From Halieaceae bacterium (GTDB taxonomy: Bacteria; Pseudomonadota; Gammaproteobacteria; Pseudomonadales; Halieaceae), in NCBI GenBank assembly GCA_003520285.1, contig DOVB01000180.1, forward strand, positions 1 to 5,889: DNA of 5,889 bases, in the 5' to 3' direction. The notes under the pieces are model-generated. The model was not told the DNA's origin. It made no database searches and was given only the letters and a program-made list of their open reading frames with translations. Position 1 is the first letter of the stretch, and every line of letters starts with the position of its first letter. Below are positions 1 to 5,724 of this stretch, in pieces. The translations under genes were made by a program, and so were the position numbers.

Positions 1-2520
1 GCTGACGTTATCGATGCGCCCTTGCCCGAGACGTCGCTGACTTGGTATGAATCTCGCCAGAGTGCGCAAACGCAGGCTTATCAGCCCATGGTGGCTGTTA
101 GTGTTGCGAAGCAAGGCGGGACCAATGCGGTAGCGGTTGCCAAAGGCTTGCATGACACCATGGCGGTATTACAGCGTGGCCTTATCCCTGATAGCGTCGA
201 GGTTCATGTCATCCGAGATTATGGCGTCACTGCCAACGAGAAGGTCACCAATCTTGGCAGTAGTCTGATATTCGCTGTGTTGACAGTGGTGGGGTTTATC
301 GGGCTTTTTCTGGGATGGCGCGCTGCTTTAATTGTCGCACTAGCGGTGCCCGTCTGCTATGGATTGACCTTAGTGCTTGATTTGGCCTTCGGTTACACCA
401 TTAACCGCGTAACCTTATTTGCGTTGATCTTATCGCTCGGTCTGTTAGTCGATGACCCCATTACGGGGGTTGATAACATCACCCGAAAATTAGCGGCTGG
501 CAGCGGTGACACTAGCGCCCGCATCGTCGACGCGATCGGCGAAATTAAAATACCACTTTTAATGTCGACGGCGACGATTGTTCTCGCATTCCTGCCCTTG
601 GCCTTTATCACTGGGATGATGGGTCCTTACATGGCTCCCATGGCATTTAATGTTCCCATTGCGGTGATGGCGAGTACGCTAACAGCATTCTTGGTGACAC
701 CATGGTTGGCGCGTTTGTTCCTCAAGTCGAGCGCCGCAGAGGGATTGGCGGATGAGTGGTCTAGTCAAGTTCAAGATTCTTTTTACGCTCGTAACATGGG
801 CGTCTTGCTGCGTTCACCCTCTAAACGAAGGGCGGTATTGTGGATTTTGCTGGGGCTCTTTGTGGCGGCTCTCTCGCTACCTGTACTGCGCTTGGTGCCC
901 CTGAAATTGCTGCCTTTTGATAACAAGAATGAACTGCAAATCGTAATCGATATGCCCGAAGGCACTGCGCTCGAGAATACCGCGGGAGTGGCCAGCGAGG
1001 CGGCTAAAATTGCGCTGCAGTTTCCCGAGATTGAGTCTGCGGCGATCTTCACAGGGATACCTAGCCCGCACGATTTTAGCGGATTGGTTCGAAAGCACTA
1101 CTTGCGCGAGGCCTCTCAGCTGGCAGATATTCGGCTGACCTTAGTCGATAAGTCTGCCCGCGTTCATCAGTCGCACTCGGTGGTGCTGCGATTGCGAGAG
1201 GCGCTCTCTGAGCTGGATTCGCGCTATCCTGGTACAGTGGTGAGTGTGCTTGAGGTGCCACCAGGGCCACCCGTAATGGCGACCTTGGTAGCGGAAATTT
1301 ATGGTCAAACACTCACACCCTATGAAGACCAGCAATATGCCGCGCAGTTACTGGCTCGGCGTTTCGAGCAAGAACCCTTTGTCACGCATGTCGATACCAG
1401 TGTTGGAGTGGTGGCACCGCGCTTGCGTTTTACGACTGACAAGGCCAAAGCCGCTATGTCTGGTATCCCGACAGTTGATATTAATCAGACGCTCGCCATC
1501 GCTAATGCTGGCAAAATAATCGGCTTTGTTGCTGCAGAGCGGGAATCTCAGCCCCTGCCAATCACACTTCAGCTACCGGTCTCTGAGCGCACGCGGCAGG
1601 AAGATTTGGCATCTTTGTTGGTGAAAGGGCGTCTGGGTGCTGTCTCAGAGCAGAGATCAGCAGGTTTGCAGGCAGCGCCCCAGAATCTTGTGACCATTGG
1701 CGAGTTAGGGCATTTCGAGTCAGTTGACTTCGAGACGCCGATTTTTCGGAAAGATCTGCGCCCTGTCGTGTATGTTACCGCAGAAATCTCGGGCCGCACG
1801 CCAGCCGAGGTGATTGCTGATATCGTCGCCGACCAAGGCTCAGGTGGCGTCACAACCAAAGATTGGCAATCCAGGACGTTTCTCTCTTCTGGTGGGACTG
1901 AGACGTGGGAGTTACCCCCCTCGATTGACGTCAGCTGGGTGGGTGAGGGTGAGTGGAAAATCACCGTCGATGTATTTCGCGATATGGGGTTGGCGTTTGC
2001 CTTCGCATTAACAGCGATTTACTTTGTGTTGCGCATTCAGACGGGCTCGGTGGCTTTAACGCTGCTGATTATGTCGTCGATTCCTCTTACGATGATCGGA
2101 ATAATGCCGGGATTCTGGCTGTTAAATCAGTTCGGCGAACGCTGGGTTGCGGGTGCACCTGATCCAGTCTTGTTTACCGCTACGGCCATGATTGGCATGA
2201 TCGCTTTGGCGGGCATTGTGGTTCGTAATGCGTTAATTCTGGTTGATTTTATCAATCAAGCGAGAGCCCGCGGAGCCACAGTGATTGCATCGGTGCTCAA
2301 TGCCGGTTCCATCAGGATGCGGCCGGTGTTGTTGACCGCAGGCACGACCTTGCTAGGCAATTTGGTGATTACCCTTGATCCTGTTTTTAGCGGCCTAGCG
2401 ATTGCAATTATGTTCGGGATCGTTGCTTCTACCGTGCTCACCTTGGTGGTGGTGCCGGTGGTGTACTGCATCTTGTATGGTTCAGATTTTGATCATTCTC
2501 AGAAGGAGTCACAGCTGTGA
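1..2520 (+). CDS. RND-family efflux pump permease (AcrB-like), 5'-truncated by window edge
   Basis: Proton-driven inner-membrane transporter of a tripartite efflux complex. The frame is open from base 1, so this is the C-terminal 839 residues; by comparison with AcrB about 250 residues (TM1, PN1 and much of PN2) lie outside. Window residues: end of PN2 1-80; TM2-TM6 ~87-241, with TM4 carrying the Asp pair D151-D152 (LLVDDPITGVDNI, equivalent to AcrB D407/D408); TM7 ~277-296; large periplasmic PC/docking region ~300-655; TM8-TM12 ~658-826. TM10 reads GIVVRNALILVDF, so R742 sits where AcrB has K940. R772 and T779 (RMRPVLLT) match AcrB R971 and T978. The proton relay is therefore intact apart from Lys-to-Arg. 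It overlaps the adaptor gene by a GTGA junction. The substrate cannot be read from sequence. The PC1 phrases DFSGLVRKHYLR and VPPGPPV and the TM9 phrase IGIMPGFWLLN suggest an HAE-type subgroup distinct from AcrB itself. Family certain, subfamily tentative. Confidence 0.95.
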   Translation, partial: ADVIDAPLPETSLTWYESRQSAQTQAYQPMVAVSVAKQGGTNAVAVAKGLHDTMAVLQRGLIPDSVEVHVIRDYGVTANEKVTNLGSSLIFAVLTVVGFIGLFLGWRAALIVALAVPVCYGLTLVLDLAFGYTINRVTLFALILSLGLLVDDPITGVDNITRKLAAGSGDTSARIVDAIGEIKIPLLMSTATIVLAFLPLAFITGMMGPYMAPMAFNVPIAVMASTLTAFLVTPWLARLFLKSSAAEGLADEWSSQVQDSFYARNMGVLLRSPSKRRAVLWILLGLFVAALSLPVLRLVPLKLLPFDNKNELQIVIDMPEGTALENTAGVASEAAKIALQFPEIESAAIFTGIPSPHDFSGLVRKHYLREASQLADIRLTLVDKSARVHQSHSVVLRLREALSELDSRYPGTVVSVLEVPPGPPVMATLVAEIYGQTLTPYEDQQYAAQLLARRFEQEPFVTHVDTSVGVVAPRLRFTTDKAKAAMSGIPTVDINQTLAIANAGKIIGFVAAERESQPLPITLQLPVSERTRQEDLASLLVKGRLGAVSEQRSAGLQAAPQNLVTIGELGHFESVDFETPIFRKDLRPVVYVTAEISGRTPAEVIADIVADQGSGGVTTKDWQSRTFLSSGGTETWELPPSIDVSWVGEGEWKITVDVFRDMGLAFAFALTAIYFVLRIQTGSVALTLLIMSSIPLTMIGIMPGFWLLNQFGERWVAGAPDPVLFTATAMIGMIALAGIVVRNALILVDFINQARARGATVIASVLNAGSIRMRPVLLTAGTTLLGNLVITLDPVFSGLAIAIMFGIVASTVLTLVVVPVVYCILYGSDFDHSQKESQL
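2501..2508 (+). promoter_or_regulatory. Ribosome binding site of the adaptor gene
   Basis: AGAAGGAG lies 8 nt before a GTG at 2517 and inside the last codons of the pump gene. It decides the GTG start: the next in-frame ATG (2538) has no purine-rich sequence in front of it. The GTG overlaps the pump's TGA (GTGA), typical of translational coupling. Confidence 0.85.
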
Positions 2521-3569
2521 GTTCTAATCGACGTTTAATGGCCGGGAGTCTTATTTTATTGCTGCTGTTGGCGCTGGTGATTGTTTGGATGGCCGGCGGT
2601 TTTAATGCGAGAGTGTTACCGGGGTTGTTGATCACTGAAGCGCGGACCGGCGGCAGCAGTTATGTGGTGAGTAGCCAAAAAAGGCCATCATTTGAGCGCG
2701 TCCCTGGTTCTATCGAAGCCAGAGAGACTACCCTCGTTTCCTCACGAGTACTCTCGACTGTCGAGCGTGTTTTAGTTCGGGCCGGTGATCGAGTGGAGGC
2801 CGATGATTTGCTAGTGAGCCTTGATCAGCGCGATCTGAAGGCTAGGCTAGAGTCCCTCACGGCGAGTCGAGCAGCGATTGACGCCCGCTTGCAAGAGGCA
2901 CAGAAAACCCTTGTTCGTACCGAAGAATTACTCGAGCGAGGTTTACTATCTCAAGCGGACGCAGACAAAGCGGTTGCTGCAGAGGCGGCCTTATTAGCAG
3001 AGCGACAAGCGGTGAGTGAAACCGCCAAGGAGCTCGCTGCGGCGGTGAGCTATACCGAGGTGAGAGCACCCATAGCGGGGCGTGTGGTGGATCGATTTGT
3101 TGAGCCTGGCGATTTGGCGAGCCCGGGTGCTCGACTGGTGTCGTTGTATAATCCGGGCAGCTTGGAAGTGGCGGTGAAAGTTCGAGAATCGCTTGCAATG
3201 AGGCTCGCCCTTGGGGACGCTGTGCAGGTGACAGTGCCTTCTGTGCAACGTAGCTTCAGTGCGCAAGTGAGTGAGATTGTACCGGTTGCGGATCGGGTGT
3301 CGCGCAGTTTCGATGTTACTTTACAGGTCTCCGAAATCCAGGGTTTATTGCCGGGCCTGTTTGCCGAAGCTCAAATACCCTCTGGCGAAGAACTCTGGCG
3401 AGCGGTACCAGAAGAGTTTGTGCAGCATCTTGGACAGCTCAACTTGGTGTGGATAGAGTCACCCTCTGGTCCTGTTAAGCGCTTTGTCAGAGTCGGGCGA
3501 TCTGAGGGCGGATACCTTGAAATCACCGCAGGCCTGGAAGACGGTGATCGACTTATTGAACAACCTTAA
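2517..3569 (+). CDS. RND efflux periplasmic adaptor subunit (membrane fusion protein, HlyD/AcrA type)
   Basis: 350-residue periplasmic adaptor that should link the upstream RND permease to an outer-membrane channel. Layout: basic N-terminus (NRR) then a hydrophobic anchor ~11-27, with no lipobox Cys, so it is held by a transmembrane anchor or cleaved signal rather than lipidated; first lipoyl half ~70-103 (VERVLVRAGDRVEADDLLVSLD); a short alpha-hairpin ~104-178 rich in Ala, Glu and Leu, with the typical turn region ELLERGLLSQADADKA; second lipoyl half ~179-210 (YTEVRAPIAGRVVDRFVEPGD, the family signature); beta-barrel ~216-288; C-terminal membrane-proximal domain ~292-349. The hairpin gives about 35 residues per arm, similar to AcrA/MexA-like adaptors. 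The order pump then adaptor is the reverse of the common acrAB arrangement. The GTG start is chosen for its Shine-Dalgarno and stop overlap. No outer-membrane partner follows. Family assignment is firm, cargo unknown. Confidence 0.94.
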   Translation: MSSNRRLMAGSLILLLLLALVIVWMAGGFNARVLPGLLITEARTGGSSYVVSSQKRPSFERVPGSIEARETTLVSSRVLSTVERVLVRAGDRVEADDLLVSLDQRDLKARLESLTASRAAIDARLQEAQKTLVRTEELLERGLLSQADADKAVAAEAALLAERQAVSETAKELAAAVSYTEVRAPIAGRVVDRFVEPGDLASPGARLVSLYNPGSLEVAVKVRESLAMRLALGDAVQVTVPSVQRSFSAQVSEIVPVADRVSRSFDVTLQVSEIQGLLPGLFAEAQIPSGEELWRAVPEEFVQHLGQLNLVWIESPSGPVKRFVRVGRSEGGYLEITAGLEDGDRLIEQP

Positions 3570-3656
3570 CATGTTCGATGGGGGGCTATTCCAGCTAAGT
3601 CGTATTGGGCTCAGGTCATGCAAACGGGTTTGCTGGTTAGAACGCTCTCCGGTCAT

Positions 3657-3680
3657 ATTTTGAGGGGTGACAATTTTGAG
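3657..3680 (+). repeat. Pair of ATTTTGAG direct repeats around the -35 box
   Basis: ATTTTGAG occurs at 3657-3664 and again at 3673-3680, 16 bp apart, on either side of the predicted -35 element. Further TTGAG copies lie at 3730-3734, 3754-3758 and 3847-3851, with CTCAA at 3739-3743. A regulator-binding array is possible, but no known consensus is matched. Confidence 0.4.
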
Positions 3681-3694
3681 TAATTATCTATGAT
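3667..3694 (+). promoter_or_regulatory. Putative sigma-70-type promoter for the kinase-regulator operon
   Basis: GTGACA (3667-3672, 5 of 6 to TTGACA), a 16-nt spacer, then TATGAT (3689-3694, 5 of 6 to TATAAT). The predicted start near 3701 would give a leader of about 190 nt before the kinase gene. Two ATTTTGAG direct repeats bracket the -35 box (3657-3664 upstream, 3673-3680 in the spacer), where a bound regulator could act. Sequence-only prediction. Confidence 0.5.
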
Positions 3695-3729
3695 GTCATG
3701 GCAGTTATTAGCGGCTTGAACTGTTGTGG

Positions 3730-3758
3730 TTGAGTTGACTCAAAACCGTACGTTTGAG
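3730..3758 (+). repeat. Overlapping inverted repeats TTGAG/CTCAA/TTGAG
   Basis: TTGAGT-TG-ACTCAA (3730-3743) is a perfect 14-bp dyad. Its right arm also pairs with a later copy: CTCAAA (3739-3744), an 8-nt loop containing CGTACG, then TTTGAG (3753-3758). In RNA the two hairpins are mutually exclusive because they share CTCAA. It could instead be a DNA operator. Function unknown. Confidence 0.45.
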
Positions 3759-3824
3759 ACCTAGTGCTGAATCAGCTCAGTGCAGCAGAAATTACCACGA
3801 GCAAACAGAGATACAGGCCCATAG

Positions 3825-3834
3825 TCGTATACGA
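3825..3834. repeat. 10-bp perfect palindrome
   Basis: TCGTATACGA is self-complementary over all ten bases and lies in the presumed leader of the kinase operon. It is a possible operator half, but one isolated 10-bp palindrome can arise by chance. Confidence 0.3.
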
Positions 3835-3873
3835 TGTGAGCCGATGTTGAGCAAACTACTTACTCGTAACCCA

Positions 3874-3889
3874 AACTCCCTATGGAGTT
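3874..3889 (+). promoter_or_regulatory. Hairpin enclosing the kinase ribosome binding site
   Basis: AACTCC (3874-3879), loop CTAT, GGAGTT (3884-3889) form a perfect 6-bp stem. The right arm contains GGAG (3884-3887), 6 nt before the ATG at 3894, so the stem would hide the Shine-Dalgarno. The same GGAG is the reason to prefer the ATG at 3894 over the in-frame ATG at 3882, which lies in the loop and stem and has no ribosome site of its own. Confidence 0.5.
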
Positions 3890-3893
3890 CCAC

Positions 3894-5162
3894 ATGGTTC
3901 ATTGGTCTAAATCGCAGCTTTACCAGCTGTTTTTGATCCGCAGTTTGGCGCTTTTGGGGCAAGCGGCGACTTTGTTGTATTTTGCGTTAACGATTGGTAA
4001 CGCAGCGATCCTTTATTCGGGTGCTCTCGCTGTTGTGGCTTTGGCATCTCTGACAGCCGTGAGTGCTTTTTATTTTCGTGCAGAGACCCGAGTAACGGAT
4101 TTACAGTTGTTCCAGCAGATTACCATCGATGTGATTGGCTGGAGCTTCATCATGTATTTGACCGGTGGTGCGACCAACCCTTTCATCTCTTATCTATTGG
4201 TCCCTATCATTGTAAGTGCGGCGGTGCTGAACCAGCGATTCACCATTCTGGTCGGAATTGCCGCCTTGTGCGCCTACACGGTATTACTGAATTACCATCA
4301 GCCTTTTGGTCTGTTGTTGCCCTCAGGTGGACACTTGTCGATGAGCCATACGATGTCAAGCAGTCATACTATGGGGATGTGGTTGAACTTTGTTTTCAGT
4401 GCCTTGTTAGTCGTTGTTTTTGTGACGCGAATGGCTCAAAGCATGCGTGCTAGGGAGCAGAAAGAGGTACAGTATCGCGAGCAAAATTTACGTGATGAGC
4501 AGATTCGAGCAGTAGCGACCATCGCGGCTAATACTGCCCATGAACTTGGTTCACCCCTCAACACCCTCACGCTTTTGAGTGACGAATTACGTCAGTTGTG
4601 TCCCGATGACGACCAAGCGCGGCGGTTATTTGACGAGCTCGACAGCGGTATCGATCAATGTGCCAGAACGTTGCGAAAGCTGGCGAGTAATGCCGAGTTC
4701 GATGTCCTAAGCACCCCTCAGGATAAGGATTCAAAGCGTTGGCTCGAACAGGTAATAGAGGGTTGGTTGAATAAACGTCCAGCCGTGCAGTTGAGTTTCA
4801 AAACCCTGGGGTCTGGTCAGGCACCCATGATTCACATTGATCAGACTCTGACGCCGGCGCTGGAAAACTTGCTCAACAATGCCAGCGAGTCTGGTACTGA
4901 CAGCATCGATATCAGTATAGATTGGGATGAAGATACCGTGTCTTTACATATCCAAGATTACGGCTCGGGGATTCCCGAGGATATTCGCCAACAGATTGGT
5001 AAAGGGATTATTCACCGGTCTACCAAGGGGCTGGGTCTTGGACTCTTGCTGTCGCATGCCACTATCGAGAAGCACCAAGGGCAACTGCTATATCACCAGC
5101 CAAAGCAAGGAGGCACTTTGATGACGGTTGTTCTGCCCCGCAGTGATGTTGGGGAAGCTTGA
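3894..5162 (+). CDS. regB: RegB/PrrB/ActS/RoxS-family redox-sensing membrane histidine kinase
   Basis: 422-residue sensor kinase expected to read quinone-pool redox state and phosphorylate the regulator encoded next. About six membrane segments fill residues 12-180. GGATNPF (91-97) matches the GGxxNPF quinone-site motif of RegB. The loop before the last segment is His/Met-rich (H147 to M162, then GMWLNF). A short linker leads to the dimerisation domain with AHELGSPL (H216 phospho-acceptor) and DQCARTLRKL (C256, aligned by context with redox-active C265 of Rhodobacter RegB). The ATPase domain has the N box ENLLNNA (N325), G1 DYGSGIP (D355) and G2 KGLGLGL (379-383), all intact. There is no PAS or HAMP domain, as in RegB. 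The start at 3894 is chosen for the GGAG at 3884; starting at 3882 would add only MEFH. The stop overlaps the regulator start (TGATG). Family assignment is strong; the physiological signal is inferred from homologues. Confidence 0.93.
   Translation: MVHWSKSQLYQLFLIRSLALLGQAATLLYFALTIGNAAILYSGALAVVALASLTAVSAFYFRAETRVTDLQLFQQITIDVIGWSFIMYLTGGATNPFISYLLVPIIVSAAVLNQRFTILVGIAALCAYTVLLNYHQPFGLLLPSGGHLSMSHTMSSSHTMGMWLNFVFSALLVVVFVTRMAQSMRAREQKEVQYREQNLRDEQIRAVATIAANTAHELGSPLNTLTLLSDELRQLCPDDDQARRLFDELDSGIDQCARTLRKLASNAEFDVLSTPQDKDSKRWLEQVIEGWLNKRPAVQLSFKTLGSGQAPMIHIDQTLTPALENLLNNASESGTDSIDISIDWDEDTVSLHIQDYGSGIPEDIRQQIGKGIIHRSTKGLGLGLLLSHATIEKHQGQLLYHQPKQGGTLMTVVLPRSDVGEA
5107..5123 (+). promoter_or_regulatory. 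Internal consensus Shine-Dalgarno with in-frame ATG near the end of the kinase gene
   Basis: AAGGAGG (5107-5113), complementary to the 16S 3' end over seven bases, stands 7 nt before ATG 5121 (M410 of the kinase). Initiation there would make a 13-residue peptide ending at the same TGA that overlaps the regulator start. It may load ribosomes for coupled translation of the regulator, or it may be chance codon use (QGG). Confidence 0.35.
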
Positions 5163-5683
5163 TGCAAGTATTGATCGTCGATGATGACGTCAACTTTGCG
5201 CATGCGGCGATACGAGGCTTTGAGCGCGAAGGCTATCAAGCGAGTTATGCCTTAAATGCGGAGGATGCCCTCGTGCTGGCCGCTCAAAACCCGCAATGGG
5301 TGCTATTGGACTTAAATTTACCAACCACCAGCGGGTTATTATTGCTGCCAGAGCTCAGACAATCTTTAGGTGCCGATGCACGTATTGTGGTTCTGACAGG
5401 TTACTCAAGTATCGCCACCGCAGTTGAAGCAACTCGTTTAGGTGCTGACGATTACCTGTGTAAACCGACCAAACTCAAAGAGATCATTGCAAGTTTCCGC
5501 GGTGAGCGCGACCCATCGCCACAAATTCCCAGCGCGCCCCCTTCGGTTGAGCGTTTAAAGTGGGAGCACATCCAGCGCGTGCTACTCGAGAATGAGGGCA
5601 ATGTGTCCGCTACGGCTCTCGCACTCAACATGCATCGCCGCACGCTACAAAGAATACTGTCGAAAAAGCCTGTGAGTCGCTAA
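5162..5683 (+). CDS. regA: RegA/PrrA/ActR/RoxR-family response regulator transcription factor
   Basis: 173-residue DNA-binding partner of the upstream kinase. Receiver domain 1-112: acidic pocket D7-D9 (LIVDDD), phospho-acceptor D50 (LLDLNLP), T79 (VVLTGYSSIATAVEA) and K101 (DDYLCKP), all intact. A short Pro-rich linker (117-128) leads to a C-terminal Fis-like helix-turn-helix (~134-168), with the RegA-type phrases WEHIQRV, NVSATALALNMHRRTLQRIL. There is no AAA+ sigma-54 domain, so it is a two-domain regulator like RegA. The ATG at 5162 shares its A with the kinase stop. A TTG three bases earlier would add one residue; ATG is preferred, with GGGGA at 5151-5155 as a modest ribosome site. In homologues it globally controls respiration, carbon and nitrogen fixation or cytochrome oxidases; targets here are not visible. 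Confidence 0.93.
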   Translation: MQVLIVDDDVNFAHAAIRGFEREGYQASYALNAEDALVLAAQNPQWVLLDLNLPTTSGLLLLPELRQSLGADARIVVLTGYSSIATAVEATRLGADDYLCKPTKLKEIIASFRGERDPSPQIPSAPPSVERLKWEHIQRVLLENEGNVSATALALNMHRRTLQRILSKKPVSR

Positions 5684-5701
5684 GTCGCCTTTATGCTTGT
5701 A

Positions 5702-5716
5702 GGTGTTGTTTACACC
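5702..5716. terminator. Weak hairpin between convergent genes
   Basis: GGTGT-TGTTT-ACACC makes a 5-bp stem with a 5-nt loop in the 41-base gap between the regulator and the convergent SPFH gene. Position suits a shared terminator, but the stem is short and no clear U-run follows on either strand. Confidence 0.25.
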
Positions 5717-5724
5717 GTATTGGA

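Larger units (their letters stand above)
3570..3893. other. Intergenic leader region between the efflux operon and the kinase operon
   Basis: 324 bases with no convincing gene: the short frames present lack ribosome sites and resemble nothing I know. It holds one good promoter (3667-3694), several TTGAG copies, at least five short dyads (3620-3633, 3730-3743, 3739-3758, 3766-3776, 3825-3834) and a hairpin over the kinase ribosome site (3874-3889). I see no hairpin plus U-run that would make a clear intrinsic terminator after the adaptor gene, so efflux transcripts may read through into the kinase operon. Confidence 0.7.

Noticed and set aside
22..24. TTG as the start of the pump gene
   Set aside because: The frame is open to base 1 and the upstream codons continue a PN2-like domain. 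About 250 residues expected in this family are missing, so the real start is outside the window.
393..2471. Several minus-strand and alternate-frame open frames inside the pump gene
   Set aside because: They are antisense or out-of-frame shadows of a strongly supported RND gene, with no ribosome sites or recognisable domains.
2857..3266. Minus-strand frames of 90-113 codons inside the adaptor gene
   Set aside because: Compositionally odd (rich in Pro, His, Arg, Ser) and opposite a clear adaptor domain series; shadows.
3620..3633. GCAAACGGGTTTGC dyad as a terminator of the efflux operon
   Set aside because: The loop would be only 2-4 nt, the stem is 5-6 bp, and no U-run follows. It may be an operator-like dyad or chance.
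3571..3663. 30-codon ATG frame right after the adaptor gene
   Set aside because: No ribosome site apart from the adaptor's own end, no hydrophobic or other recognisable pattern; likely chance.
3766..3776. GCTGAATCAGC dyad
   Set aside because: A 5-bp arm around one base is common by chance, and no known operator consensus is matched.
3882..3893. ATG at 3882 as the kinase start
   Set aside because: It has no ribosome site in front; the in-frame ATG at 3894 has GGAG 6 nt upstream. The choice changes only four residues.
3754..3936. 60-codon frame starting with TTG in the intergenic region
   Set aside because: No Shine-Dalgarno, no recognisable protein, and it runs into the kinase gene in another frame.
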